From: Blautia sp.
GTDB lineage: Bacteria; Bacillota; Clostridia; Lachnospirales; Lachnospiraceae
DNA length: 41,044 nt
Assembly (NCBI GenBank): GCA_022769545.1
Contig: JALEJS010000007.1
Span: 1 to 41,044 of the forward strand
Reading direction: 5' to 3'
Both the position numbers and the translations under genes were made by a program. Under the pieces are notes generated by a model. It was not told where the DNA came from, made no database searches, and saw only the letters and a program-made list of their open reading frames with translations. Below, piece by piece: positions 1-9,122 of the stretch. Positions within the stretch are counted from its first letter, which is position 1. Every line of letters starts with the position of its first letter.

Positions 1-206
1 GCGGGGGATGCCCGAGTGGCGGGGTGCCCTTCTCGAAGGGCATCCCCAAGAACGGACTACCGTTTTGAATACACAAAGCCCCAGCAAATGCCGGGGCTAA
101 TGTTTGAATTATTTTGGGACATTTTCAAAAATGCTTGACATAGTTTTTTTCACTTTTCTGTAAAAAGATAACGGAAGCAGGCAAAGCCCACTTCCGTTTC
201 TCTTTT
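1..206. other. Intergenic left edge, no supported gene
   Basis: All frames were read. One short open stretch runs from the window edge to a TGA at 64-66 and another to a TGA at 136-138. Neither resembles a family I can name, so they may be the tail of a gene outside the window or chance. The stretch holds two hairpins listed separately and a TTGACA at 134-139 that lacks a good -10 box. Confidence 0.6.
77..98 (+). terminator. Hairpin, probable terminator of a gene left of the window
   Basis: AGCCCC at 77-82 pairs with GGGGCT at 93-98 around a ten-base loop. The following sequence is AT-rich but has no clean T run, so termination strength is uncertain. Confidence 0.45.
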
Positions 207-207
207 T
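162..207 (-). terminator. Terminator of the antiporter operon (looks bidirectional)
   Basis: AACGGAAG at 170-177 pairs perfectly with CTTCCGTT at 191-198. On the minus strand the stem is followed by ATCTTTTT (162-169), just after the stop codon of the last antiporter gene. On the plus strand it is followed by TCTCTTTTT, so it could stop transcription from both sides. Confidence 0.75.
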
Positions 208-2366
208 CACATGTGTGATGCCAGCACCGTCAGCAGATAGATCAGTGTGGCACACAGACCCACACAGAACAGAATCAGACCATACGACAGACTTCTGCCG
301 ATCAGTCCCGTGTTTTCCTTAAACTCTGTATAGACCAGCGCCGCTGCATGCACGTAATCCTTTTCCTTCGGATTTTTCCGCCGGACTGTGACATTGAGCA
401 GCCGGTTTATCCGGTTCCCTATCCGTCCGATTGCATAAGTCAGCGCATTGCCCTCTTCCAGTTCATGAGCCAGAGGTGTATCCACATATACATTCTTTTT
501 CAGGAAAATGACCTCCGGATCCTCAATGGAATCAAAAAGGCCCGTCTCCACCCCACTGGCAACCGGCAGTGTCTTCGCCAGAACATCCACCAGACGGTCC
601 GGAATCATACAGAGCCTGCCGAAAATTCCCGGCAGAACCACCAGCAGAAGCGGACGGTAAACATAATCCTCCAGATCCTGAAATTCCAGCCATCGTCTGA
701 CATATTTCGTCCCGCCGGCTTTCGTCTTTACCATCATCCATTTTCTTCCGATTATGAGATAGACAAGCACACCGATCAGAATGGAGATCGCTGCCCCTTT
801 CAGATTTTCAATACTGAAATACGCCACTGCGTGCGGAGCTTTTTCCAGCCCCATAAATCCCTGCCCCATATCTGCCAGATGATCCATGGTCAGATGCGGC
901 AGAATGCCCATGAGCGGAAACAGGACCGCACAGATTCCGAGAACCGCTTTGCTCTTCCGGTTCATATAGGATCTGTTCATGGCATCATATTTCGCCTGCA
1001 CCTGCGGGTCCTCATTCTTTTCCACGAAAACGGCAAAGAAAAGCTTACACATATACGCCACTGTCAGGCCTCCGCTGATCAGAAACAGCCATTCGATCAG
1101 CTTCATATCGCTCACACCCAGAAATACCGCCTTTTGTGTTCCCTGTGCAAGACCATCCGCATACTCCACAATGCTTTCGTGAATCAGCGTCTTACTTACA
1201 TACCCGGAAAACAGCGGCATTCCGCCGATTCCCAGCGCACCGCTCAGATAGACTCCCGCCAGAAATGGTTTGTTCCGTCCGAAGCCGCGGATCTCATTCA
1301 GGTTCAGCTTATGCACATTCATGTAAATCACCCCTGCCGCCATAAACAGCACCAGCTTAAACAGCGAATGATTCACCATATGAAGCAGACTTCCTCTCAC
1401 GGCCAGAGCATTTTCCTCTCCCAGAAGTCCCTGCATGCCGATCCCCACCAGAATAAAACCGATCTGCGATATCGACGAGCAGGCCAGTGTTCTCTTGAAA
1501 TCAATGGAAACCAGTGCCAGCACGGCCCCTAAGATCATTGTGACAGAACCGATAAGCAATACAAAGGTTCCCCATTTTGCATCATGGAACAGGATCTGAC
1601 AGCTGATTACCAGAATACCGAAAATTCCCGTTTTCGTCAGAATTCCGGACAGAAGCGCACTTGCAGGAGCCGGAGCCACCGGATGCGCCTTCGGCAGCCA
1701 GATATGCAGCGGAAAGGCTCCTGCCTTCGCCGCAAACCCGAAAAACAGACATCCTGCCGCCACATAGACATTCTTTCCCCGGCATGCTTCGTAAAGCTCC
1801 CCGATATACAGAGTACCTGCCTGCTGATACAGGAGGAAAATCCCCATCAGCATGACAAGACCGCCGATCACCGCAACGGCAAGGTAGGTGGATGCCGCCC
1901 GCAGGGATTCTTTCCGTTCATCCTGCGCAACCCAGACATAGGATGCCAGAGACATCACTTCAAAGAAAATGAACGTCGTGTATAAATCTGCCGACAAAAA
2001 GATTCCCTCGGTCGCTCCCAGTGTGATCAGCTGGAACAGATAATACCGGTTGCGATTATGGTAATGCGCAAAATATTCCTCCGAAAACAGCAATGTCATC
2101 ATCCACATAAACGCGGCAATCGTTCCATACAGAATCCGGAAACCGTCCGTCGTAAAATGAAGTCCCATTCCACAGAAACCGGACAGATCAAAAGACGACT
2201 CCCCTCCTGCCAAAAACAGATAAAGAAGCATCAGAAATTCCACAATTGACACCGCCTGAACCGTCTTGTCCCGCAGCTCCTTATCCTTTCTTCCCAGAAG
2301 ATAAGACAGAATTCCTCCCGCCACAGGGAAGAAAACAATATCCGCCAGTATAAATGCGTGATTCAT
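207..2366 (-). CDS. MrpA/NuoL-like proton-conducting membrane subunit (719 aa)
   Basis: Large polytopic membrane protein of the Proton_antipo_M family, the ion-translocating type found in Mrp antiporters, complex I (NuoL/M/N) and membrane-bound hydrogenases. The two classical charged residues are visible: a Glu at about 136 in the segment FIFFEVMSL, and a Lys at about 214 in AAKAGAFPLHIWLP, followed by the family's HPVAPAPASALLSG motif. At 719 residues it is longer than the other antiporter subunits here and has a C-terminal extension of about 230 residues, as in NuoL-like subunits. It lacks the MrpB-like tail of true MrpA, because those domains are separate genes upstream. It is the last gene of the operon, 15 bases after its neighbour, with GGAGGAG before the ATG. 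It probably moves Na+ or H+ across the cytoplasmic membrane as part of the complex. Confidence 0.85.
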   Translation of the reverse strand: MNHAFILADIVFFPVAGGILSYLLGRKDKELRDKTVQAVSIVEFLMLLYLFLAGGESSFDLSGFCGMGLHFTTDGFRILYGTIAAFMWMMTLLFSEEYFAHYHNRNRYYLFQLITLGATEGIFLSADLYTTFIFFEVMSLASYVWVAQDERKESLRAASTYLAVAVIGGLVMLMGIFLLYQQAGTLYIGELYEACRGKNVYVAAGCLFFGFAAKAGAFPLHIWLPKAHPVAPAPASALLSGILTKTGIFGILVISCQILFHDAKWGTFVLLIGSVTMILGAVLALVSIDFKRTLACSSISQIGFILVGIGMQGLLGEENALAVRGSLLHMVNHSLFKLVLFMAAGVIYMNVHKLNLNEIRGFGRNKPFLAGVYLSGALGIGGMPLFSGYVSKTLIHESIVEYADGLAQGTQKAVFLGVSDMKLIEWLFLISGGLTVAYMCKLFFAVFVEKNEDPQVQAKYDAMNRSYMNRKSKAVLGICAVLFPLMGILPHLTMDHLADMGQGFMGLEKAPHAVAYFSIENLKGAAISILIGVLVYLIIGRKWMMVKTKAGGTKYVRRWLEFQDLEDYVYRPLLLVVLPGIFGRLCMIPDRLVDVLAKTLPVASGVETGLFDSIEDPEVIFLKKNVYVDTPLAHELEEGNALTYAIGRIGNRINRLLNVTVRRKNPKEKDYVHAAALVYTEFKENTGLIGRSLSYGLILFCVGLCATLIYLLTVLASHM

Positions 2367-2381
2367 TTTATCTCCTCCCTT

Positions 2382-3857
2382 CTAATATACGCCGCATGCA
2401 ATGTTAAAAATAAACTGTACAAGGCGAGGTGAAAACAGACCGATCACAACCGTCACAGCTGCAAACACAATCAGCGGAAGACACATCTTCCAGGACGGAT
2501 CTCTGTATACCTCAACGGTACTGTAATCAAAATCCTTTCCGGGAAAGAATGCCCTAAGAACAATGGTCAGCATATAGATTGCCGTCAGAAGCGCACTGAT
2601 CAGAAGACATCCGATTCCCAGATATGCCTGTACATTCCCGCTTTCCACCGCGGCATCTGCCAGATACCATTTGCTGACAAATCCGGCCAGTCCCGGCACC
2701 CCCATCAGGCCCAGTGCGGCAATGGTAAAACAGGTAAAGACAACCGGCATTCTTCTTCCCAGTCCGTCCAGCTCATTCACAAATTTTTTGCCGGTCTGAT
2801 GCATGATGGCGCCGGCACAGAGGAAGGAACAGATCTTCATAAATGCATGGGTGACCATATGACAGAGCGCCCCCACCATTCCAAGAGGAGTCATAATCAT
2901 AGCCCCGAAAAGGATGTAGGAAAGATTGCTCACTGTGGAGTATGCCAGTCTTCGTTTTATATGCATCTGGTTCACAGCCTTGCTGCATCCGTACACAATC
3001 GTGATCATGGCAATGCCCATGGCAGCATACTGCACCCACGTCCCCTGAAGAAACTCTGTTCCAAAGCTGTAGTAGGTGATTCGGATAATGGCAAAGACAC
3101 CAGCCTTGACAACTGCCACGGCATGCAGCAGCGCAGTGACCGGTGTCGGTGCCACACCGGCATCCGGAAGCCATCCGCACAGCGGCCAGACAGCCGCCTT
3201 TACGCCAAAGCCCATAAATGCAAGCATATAAATGATCAGAAGAATATTCACCTTATCTCCCAGCTTCACCGCATTCAGAACACCGCCCAGAACAAATTCA
3301 CCGGTGTTCCCATACACAAGGAGAAATACCATTCCCATCATGGCAAAGGCAGCTCCGCCCAGAGAATAATACAGATATTTCCGCGATGCATAAATCGCTT
3401 CTCTGGACAGGTTATGTATGATCAGCGGAACCGTCACCAGGGTCAGAAGCTCATAGAACAGATACATTGTGAGAATATCTGACGCAAAAGCAATTCCAAG
3501 CGTCACTCCGAAGGTCATACTGTAAAACATAAAGAATATTTTTTCGTGGCCCTCATGCTCCATATATTCAAATGAATACAGCATACAAAATGGCCACAGA
3601 ATGGAAATCATGCCGCCAAACAGCATGGTCAGCCCGTCAATCTTAAACGAGATCGACAGATTTCTGACAAAATGGATTACCTCGATTTTTTCCATCGGTC
3701 CATGTGCAACCAGGCATAACGCAATCGCGGATGTCACGATCGTCAGGACTTCCAGATAGATCATCATATATTTTCTGTTTCGAAAAGGCAGCAAAGGAGT
3801 TAAGGCTCCGCCCAGAATAGGAAGCAGAATTGCCGCCAAAATCCAGTATTGACTCAT
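2382..3857 (-). CDS. MrpD/NuoN-like antiporter subunit (491 aa), third copy
   Basis: Polytopic Proton_antipo_M protein with about 14 hydrophobic segments. The conserved Glu lies at about 136 in MYLFYELLTL and the Lys at about 220 in GVKAAVWPLCGWLPDAG. The motif after the Lys (GVAPTPVTALLHA) departs from the HPVAPAPAS form of its neighbours, so this copy may carry a different pathway or rate. Its length of 491 equals that of the next upstream gene and the two share patterns such as FEYMEHEG/FEYMKHEG, which suggests an in-operon duplication. It sits 18 bases after that gene and is clearly co-transcribed. The ion moved cannot be told from sequence. Confidence 0.85.
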   Translation of the reverse strand: MSQYWILAAILLPILGGALTPLLPFRNRKYMMIYLEVLTIVTSAIALCLVAHGPMEKIEVIHFVRNLSISFKIDGLTMLFGGMISILWPFCMLYSFEYMEHEGHEKIFFMFYSMTFGVTLGIAFASDILTMYLFYELLTLVTVPLIIHNLSREAIYASRKYLYYSLGGAAFAMMGMVFLLVYGNTGEFVLGGVLNAVKLGDKVNILLIIYMLAFMGFGVKAAVWPLCGWLPDAGVAPTPVTALLHAVAVVKAGVFAIIRITYYSFGTEFLQGTWVQYAAMGIAMITIVYGCSKAVNQMHIKRRLAYSTVSNLSYILFGAMIMTPLGMVGALCHMVTHAFMKICSFLCAGAIMHQTGKKFVNELDGLGRRMPVVFTCFTIAALGLMGVPGLAGFVSKWYLADAAVESGNVQAYLGIGCLLISALLTAIYMLTIVLRAFFPGKDFDYSTVEVYRDPSWKMCLPLIVFAAVTVVIGLFSPRLVQFIFNIACGVY

Positions 3858-3875
3858 ATCACACCTTCGTCCTTT

Positions 3876-5351
3876 CTATAATATGCTTTCCGCAATCTGT
3901 GCAATATACCGGATCAGCGGATTCGGTACCATTCCAAGCACCACCGCCAGAATTGCCAGAATCAGCAGCGGAACTGTCATGATCTTCACCGGCTCCATTT
4001 TCCGAAGACTTCCGTAATCAAAATCACTGCCCGGAAGGAAGCCGCGAATGGTAACCGGAAGCAGATACCCCGCTGTTAGCAGTGCACTTATCAGCAGTAT
4101 AACCGGTCCCAGCCAGGAAAATACGCGGATACCGGAATTTAACGAGCCTTCCGCCAGATACCATTTACTGATAAATCCGCTGGCCGGAGGAATTCCGATC
4201 AGAGCCAGGGACGCAAAGGTATAACACCATACCGTAACCGGCATTTCCTTTCCGATTCCCCGAAACTCCTCCACTCTTGTCTTTCCTGTTTTAAAGATCA
4301 TGGCACCCACACACAAAAACAGACAGGATTTGATCAGTGCATGAAAGACCACATGAAGCAGCGCTCCCGCCATGGCCTGCGGCTGCAGCAGCGCCAGGCC
4401 GAAAAGAATGTAGGAAGCCTGACTCACCGTGGAATATGCCAGACGCTTTTTCATAACCGGCTCACGATACGCCAGCATAGACCCCATGAATACCGTCAGC
4501 AGCGTCAAAGCCAGCCAGGCAGTCTGTACCCAGGTCCCCCGGATGAAATCCGCACCGACAATATAATACAGCCCCCGGATGATTCCAAGCACTCCCATCT
4601 TCACGATCAGGCCGGACAGAACTGCACTGGCAGGTGCCGGTGCCACCGGATGGGCAGCCGGAAGCCATGCATGCAGCGGAAACATTCCTGCCTTGGCCCC
4701 AAAACCAACGATCAGCAGAAATGTCACCACCAGAAGCAGCGCTTCATTTCCGCTCACCAGGTCCGGATTTAAGGATCCTCCCGGTGTGAAGTTCAGAGAG
4801 ACGGTATAATGATTCAAAAAATATATTCCAAACAATACCAGATATGCGCCACACATGGAATACAGAAGATATTTCACTGCAGCCATAATGGATTCCCTGG
4901 TGCCGGAGTGCAGGATCAGCGGAACTGCGGTCAGCGTCATCAGCTCGTAAAAGAGATAATAGGTAACCAGGTTTCCGGAAAAGCAAAGCGCAAGCAGCAC
5001 ACCGTAAACCAGCAGATAAAATCCGAAATAACGTTTTTCATTTCCCTCGTGTTTCATATATTCAAAGGAAAAGAAACCTGCCAGAAGCCACACAACACAA
5101 ACCACAGCTCCGATCAGACGTCCCAGCGTGTCCACACAGAAATACAGCTTCAAAACGCCTCCGCCAGGTAAATTCAGCGCACCACTGCTGCCAAAAATGA
5201 CAGCTGCCGCCAGTACCGTAGTGATCACCAGTCCTGCTCCCGCCGCCCGGTGCAGAGCCGACCGCTCTTTCAGGCCCGGACACAGTAAGATCCATACGCC
5301 ACAGAGAACTGGAAACAATATGGCAAGGATTATCATAAATGAAGTATTCAT
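3876..5351 (-). CDS. MrpD/NuoN-like antiporter subunit (491 aa), second copy
   Basis: Proton_antipo_M family membrane protein. The Glu at about 136 (YYLFYELMTL) and Lys at about 220 (GFGAKAGMFPLHAWLP) are present, followed by the classical AHPVAPAPASAVLSG loop. It resembles the next gene downstream in length and in several motifs, including YLFYEL, FSFEYM and SGFISKWYLAE against AGFVSKWYLAD. It starts at ATG 5351, 12 bases after the upstream antiporter gene, with AGGAGG a few bases before. It is expected to act in the membrane as one of four ion-translocating subunits of the complex encoded by this operon. Assignment to the family is firm; the exact subunit name is not. Confidence 0.85.
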   Translation of the reverse strand: MNTSFMIILAILFPVLCGVWILLCPGLKERSALHRAAGAGLVITTVLAAAVIFGSSGALNLPGGGVLKLYFCVDTLGRLIGAVVCVVWLLAGFFSFEYMKHEGNEKRYFGFYLLVYGVLLALCFSGNLVTYYLFYELMTLTAVPLILHSGTRESIMAAVKYLLYSMCGAYLVLFGIYFLNHYTVSLNFTPGGSLNPDLVSGNEALLLVVTFLLIVGFGAKAGMFPLHAWLPAAHPVAPAPASAVLSGLIVKMGVLGIIRGLYYIVGADFIRGTWVQTAWLALTLLTVFMGSMLAYREPVMKKRLAYSTVSQASYILFGLALLQPQAMAGALLHVVFHALIKSCLFLCVGAMIFKTGKTRVEEFRGIGKEMPVTVWCYTFASLALIGIPPASGFISKWYLAEGSLNSGIRVFSWLGPVILLISALLTAGYLLPVTIRGFLPGSDFDYGSLRKMEPVKIMTVPLLILAILAVVLGMVPNPLIRYIAQIAESIL

Positions 5352-5363
5352 TTTCCATTCCTC

Positions 5364-6875
5364 CTACGCGAAATTGTTCAGGCCAACGGTGATCACCCTG
5401 AGAATGCTCTGTGAGCAGAGACCCAGAATCAGATTCAGGATAATAAACAGGATGATCGTGACCGTATACAGTTTCTGCTGTCTTATCGTAAATTTACAAT
5501 ATCCCTTTTTCTTTACCTCACCGGCTTTTGCCGGCACATAAATATTGATAAAGGTTTTCAGGAAATAGATGGCATTCAGTATGGTGCTGACTCCAAGTAC
5601 GATCAGAGTCGGCAGCATTTTGTGAGACGGATGCATGACCGCCGCCTCGGCAAACAGGTATTTTGTGATAAATCCGGCAAACATGGGGATTCCCACCATG
5701 GAAAAAGATCCCACCGCAAATCCCACACCGGCAATCTTATTCCGATAGCCGGAACCGGTAAGATCGGAAATTTTACGGCTTCCTCCGGAAACATCCGTAA
5801 GTCCGATCGCCGATACAAAGAGAAGTGACTTGGTCGCCGCATGTGCCAGAATATGGTAGATACTTGCCACCATACCCACTGTGGTTCCCAGGCCAAACCC
5901 CATATAGATATACCCGATCTGCGCCACAGAGGAAAAGGCAATCATCCTTCGGATATCCTTCTCCCAGATCGCACTGACCGATCCGAACACCATACCACAC
6001 AGGCCGAACACAAACAGGACATTGATGATTTTCGTAGCACAAATTGTCTGGAAGCCGATGACACGGTAAAAAATCTTGATCAGCAGAAAAATATATCCCT
6101 TTGACACAAGACTGGACAGCATCGCTGCCGAAGATACCGTCGAATACCCGTAGGCATCCGGAAGCCAGGAGTGAAAGGGAAACAGCGCGCTTTTAATGGC
6201 AAGTCCCACTGTCATCAGACCGATGGTAATGATCAGAGGAATGTGGTAGGTCCCTGCTGACATGATCGCAGCCACGGAATCCTTTATATTGGACATCAGC
6301 AGATGTCCGGTCAGATCATAAAGCATACAGATTCCCATCAGCAGAAGTCCGGATCCGAGAAGGCTCATGATCATATACCGCACAGCTGCCTCTATCGTTC
6401 GTCCGTTCTGTCGGATCATAATCAGACCACAGGCAGAAATGGTATTGATTTCCACAAACACATATGCAGTAAAAAGGTCATTGGTGTAGATCAGTGCCAG
6501 CAGAGAACTGAGCAGAAGATCTACAAGAATGTAATAGATGTTATGTTTTGTGATCTCCACCTCTTCCATGAGTTTTTTCCGTCCGCCCCACATGCACAGA
6601 AGCATGATCGCGGAAAAGACCAGCGCCATTCCGGCCTCCAGCGCACCGGCACGGATCTCATTTCCCCACGGAGCAGGGAAATGCCCCATCATAAAGGTGT
6701 AGCTTCCTCCGGTGTTCATCATGTAGATCAGCAGCCACCCCGACATGATTCCTACCAGGATGATCACTGCCGAATTCAGCCTTCTTGCCGCCTTCTCCGG
6801 CAGAACCGAAGAAATGATTCCGGAAAACATCGATATAATAATGGAAAAGAAAGGAACATTCTGTACAAAAGCCAT
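5364..6875 (-). CDS. mrpD: MrpD-like antiporter subunit (503 aa), first copy
   Basis: Proton_antipo_M membrane protein placed directly after the MrpC homologue, which is the position and length of canonical MrpD/MnhD. The Glu at about 142 (AYVFVEINTI) and Lys at about 228 (LAIKSALFPFHSWLPDAYG) are present. I chose ATG at 6875 over GTG at 6878 because GGAGGG then lies six bases upstream. With this start the MrpC stop and this ATG overlap as TGATG, a sign of translational coupling. The gene works with C, E, F, G and the MnhB-like protein as the core of an Mrp-type Na+/H+ exchanger. Confidence 0.88.
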   Translation of the reverse strand: MAFVQNVPFFSIIISMFSGIISSVLPEKAARRLNSAVIILVGIMSGWLLIYMMNTGGSYTFMMGHFPAPWGNEIRAGALEAGMALVFSAIMLLCMWGGRKKLMEEVEITKHNIYYILVDLLLSSLLALIYTNDLFTAYVFVEINTISACGLIMIRQNGRTIEAAVRYMIMSLLGSGLLLMGICMLYDLTGHLLMSNIKDSVAAIMSAGTYHIPLIITIGLMTVGLAIKSALFPFHSWLPDAYGYSTVSSAAMLSSLVSKGYIFLLIKIFYRVIGFQTICATKIINVLFVFGLCGMVFGSVSAIWEKDIRRMIAFSSVAQIGYIYMGFGLGTTVGMVASIYHILAHAATKSLLFVSAIGLTDVSGGSRKISDLTGSGYRNKIAGVGFAVGSFSMVGIPMFAGFITKYLFAEAAVMHPSHKMLPTLIVLGVSTILNAIYFLKTFINIYVPAKAGEVKKKGYCKFTIRQQKLYTVTIILFIILNLILGLCSQSILRVITVGLNNFA

Positions 6876-7252
6876 CACAGTCCCTCCTTCCTGAGTCTGG
6901 AGGAAATCTCATCCAGATCCAGCGTATGATAGCGGTTATACAGCCGCACCGTCAGTGACAGCATCAATGCCGTGACAGAGACAGAAACCACTATTCCCGT
7001 CAGCACCAGGCCGCTGGGAATAGGATTGATATATGCTTCCACGCTCTGCACGCCATCCACCACAATGGGCGCCGCTCTCCCGGCAATATATCCCTTTTCC
7101 GCCAGGAAAAGATACACGGCAGTATCCATGATATTCAGGCCGATGATCTTTTTGATCAGATTTTTCTGCAGCAGCAGGTTCGCAAATCCTATTCCAAAAA
7201 GGATCATGGCCACCTCTTCCCCGAAATTGGGGATCAGATTTGTACCAAACAT
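6875..7252 (-). CDS. mrpC: Na+/H+ antiporter subunit C (MrpC/MnhC, NuoK-like, 125 aa)
   Basis: Small three-helix NuoK-like protein. The text NLIKKIIGLNIMDTAVYLFL and the later segment INPIPSGLVLTGIVVSVSVTA, with the PxxLVLTxIVVS signature of MrpC/MnhC, are clear. The reading frame could extend upstream to 7306, but ATG at 7252 is preceded by AGGGAGG at a suitable distance and gives the normal family length of about 115-125 residues. It begins two bases after the stop of the MnhB-domain gene and overlaps the start of the MrpD gene. It is an integral membrane subunit with no catalytic residues of its own. Confidence 0.9.
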   Translation of the reverse strand: MFGTNLIPNFGEEVAMILFGIGFANLLLQKNLIKKIIGLNIMDTAVYLFLAEKGYIAGRAAPIVVDGVQSVEAYINPIPSGLVLTGIVVSVSVTALMLSLTVRLYNRYHTLDLDEISSRLRKEGL

Positions 7253-7253
7253 C

Positions 7254-8150
7254 TTAAAATCCTCCCTTTCGAAACAGTGCAAAAAACGCATACATGGTAC
7301 AGGCAACCACCAGCCCCACGCAGATGTTCAGCGGAAGAATCAGACCGCTGCTCAGAATAGCTCCGGGTGTTCCCAGCGGAATCCCGCTTTCCAGATGATG
7401 CGCTCCCGTGTAGAAGGAATAGCTTTTTGCCAGACAGTAAAATGTCAGCGAACAGAAGCTGACCCATTTATAGGTTTTTTCTGTAAAGAATTTCTCTGTT
7501 TTCTCAAATCCAAACGCATTCAGGTAAAGAATCAGACCTGCACCGATGATGGCTCCTCCGGAAAATCCTCCGCCGGGAGAGAGATGTCCGTTCAGAATCA
7601 CATAAATCCCGAAGATCACGATAATCGGTACCAGAACCGCAGACACTGCCTGCAGGATAGCGTCATGCTTCGGCTCATAAAAGCTGTCCAGCTTTTCCTG
7701 AACTCTGGCACTGTCCTTTCCCTTTTTCTTGTCATTTCTCAGAAGAATCAGTACCGTGCAGGTTGCAATAAAGAGTACATTGGATTCTCCGAAGGTATCA
7801 AACGCACGATAGTCCAGAATCATTCCGGTCACAATATTGACCGCACCTGTATCCTGGAGTCCGTCCTCAATATATTTCGCCGACACTTCATTGTTTACCG
7901 GATTTTCCGGACTTCCCACCGGCGGAAGATAGGAAACCTCCATCAGAAGGATCAGAATCAGAGTCAGACAGCAGACCAGTGCCGCAGCCTTGTAGAATCT
8001 CTTGAAAAAAAGATAATGTCCGTTATGTTCCGTGTCATTCACTTTATGAAAAATCTGTTCATGTTCTTTCTGATAGCGCCGGTTTTTCTGCTCATCCGGC
8101 TGATACTCTCTTGGGAGAACTAAAGATTCCTTTTCCTTTGGCTTATTCAT
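7254..8150 (-). CDS. MnhB-domain protein with MbhE-like N-terminus (298 aa)
   Basis: The C-terminal part (from about residue 160) is an MnhB domain. It has VIFGIYVILNGHLSPGGGF and the glycine-rich segment GGAIIGAGLILY typical of MrpB and the MrpA tail. The N-terminal part has about 60 charged cytoplasmic residues, one helix and then an external stretch ending in VNIVTGMILDYRAFDTFGE, the signature of the MbhE-like piece of MrpA tails. The protein is therefore a fusion of MbhE-like and MbhF/MrpB-like parts. ATG 8150 is preferred over 8177; it overlaps the MbhD-like gene by eight bases. Its job is structural and ion-conducting within the antiporter complex. Confidence 0.85.
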   Translation of the reverse strand: MNKPKEKESLVLPREYQPDEQKNRRYQKEHEQIFHKVNDTEHNGHYLFFKRFYKAAALVCCLTLILILLMEVSYLPPVGSPENPVNNEVSAKYIEDGLQDTGAVNIVTGMILDYRAFDTFGESNVLFIATCTVLILLRNDKKKGKDSARVQEKLDSFYEPKHDAILQAVSAVLVPIIVIFGIYVILNGHLSPGGGFSGGAIIGAGLILYLNAFGFEKTEKFFTEKTYKWVSFCSLTFYCLAKSYSFYTGAHHLESGIPLGTPGAILSSGLILPLNICVGLVVACTMYAFFALFRKGGF

Positions 8151-8400
8151 CCTTTTTCTCCTCCTCCCCCATGGCATGAATTTTCTTCAATGTCACAAAA
8201 AACAGTACACTGGTGACACCGGCTCCGACTGCGGCTTCCGTGATCGCAAGATCCGGGGACTCCAGAAGGATCCAGATAATGGACATGATCAGACTGTATG
8301 ACATAAAGATCAGAATCGAATTCAGAAGGTTTTTGGAAAAACTTACCGCAACTCCGCATATGATCAGAAAGCCGAGCAGTATATATTGAAATGTCAGCAT
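8143..8400 (-). CDS. MbhD-like (DUF4040) antiporter subunit (85 aa)
   Basis: Short three-helix protein with LLESPDLAITEAAVGAGVTS, the signature of the DUF4040/MbhD domain. This domain forms part of the C-terminal region of MrpA in seven-subunit Mrp systems and is a separate gene in archaeal Mbh hydrogenases. Its separate status here, next to the MbhE/MnhB fusion, mirrors the Mbh layout. It overlaps both neighbours by seven or eight bases, which implies translational coupling. The tail is strongly charged. Confidence 0.85.
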   Translation of the reverse strand: MLTFQYILLGFLIICGVAVSFSKNLLNSILIFMSYSLIMSIIWILLESPDLAITEAAVGAGVTSVLFFVTLKKIHAMGEEEKKDE

Positions 8401-8771
8401 AGCTTTTCCTCCTTTTCCTCATCCTGCTTCAGGCGTTCCAGAACTTCCGCGGACACCTCACATTTCTGGTCCAAATCCGTATTTGTCACTGCCTCCAGAC
8501 GGGAAAGCAGATGAGACGAAACCGGAGAAGCACACCACAGAAAGCAGATAACCAGAAGCATTTTCAATGTGGTGAAATTCCATCCGGACAGGCACATCAG
8601 CCCCAGAAGGCACGCTCCGATTCCCAGGGTATCTCCCATGGCTGCCGCATGCATACGGTTCAGTATGTATCGGAACTTAAATACCCCCAATACCTGCACA
8701 GCAAAAATCATCAGTCCCCCAAGCAAAAGAAGCACTCCTATGATAAACTGCAGCCACTTAAGAATTACCAT
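8394..8771 (-). CDS. mrpG: Na+/H+ antiporter subunit G (MrpG/MnhG, 125 aa)
   Basis: Three-helix membrane protein with the MnhG/PhaG pattern: a first helix rich in G and L, then GVFKFRYILNRMHAAAMGDT (compare the family's RLHAxxxxDTLG) and a second helix GIGACLLGLMCL. The open frame reaches 8855, but ATG 8771 gives the normal family start and overlaps the F-subunit gene by 14 bases. The C-terminal tail of about 40 residues is acidic and probably cytoplasmic. It is part of the E-F-G block that opens most mrp and mbh operons. Confidence 0.88.
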   Translation of the reverse strand: MVILKWLQFIIGVLLLLGGLMIFAVQVLGVFKFRYILNRMHAAAMGDTLGIGACLLGLMCLSGWNFTTLKMLLVICFLWCASPVSSHLLSRLEAVTNTDLDQKCEVSAEVLERLKQDEEKEEKLC

Positions 8772-9120
8772 TTTCGTCTCCTCCTTCCTGCATCTCCTCT
8801 TCTCTTTCCAGCGCTTTCCGCTTTCTTCCATGATCCATCTTTTCCCGGTACACACCGGTATAAACCTTTGTCAGTACCACCACCGCAAGGAAGCTGATCA
8901 TGGCATAGATCAGGCAGATATCCACCAGGTATCCCTCCCCCATCTGAAGGGCAAGGATGCAGATAATGACCATAACAATGGTTCCCATCATATTCACTGC
9001 TACCACACGATCCGAAATGGACGGCCCGATCACCGAACGGATCAGGCACAAAACCAGAAGAATTGCAAGAAAAATCAGCATCACGGAAAAAATCCATGGA
9101 TAAGACTGCATAATTTCCAT
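8758..9120 (-). CDS. mrpF: Na+/H+ antiporter subunit F (MrpF/MnhF, 120 aa)
   Basis: Three-helix membrane protein. The sequence RSVIGPSISDRVVAVNMMGT matches the MrpF/MnhF signature (GPSxxDRVxAxxxxGT), with the conserved Asp in the second helix region. The charged C-terminus of about 30 residues (rich in R, K and E) is likely cytoplasmic. It starts two bases after the E-subunit stop codon and overlaps the G-subunit start. The known role in Mrp complexes is membrane assembly and, by some reports, conduction of small ions. Confidence 0.9.
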   Translation of the reverse strand: MEIMQSYPWIFSVMLIFLAILLVLCLIRSVIGPSISDRVVAVNMMGTIVMVIICILALQMGEGYLVDICLIYAMISFLAVVVLTKVYTGVYREKMDHGRKRKALEREEEMQEGGDENGNS

Positions 9121-9122
9121 AA

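Noticed and set aside
134..162. Outward promoter at the left edge (TTGACA at 134-139)
   Set aside because: No acceptable -10 box at a 16-18 base distance; the region lies between two terminators.
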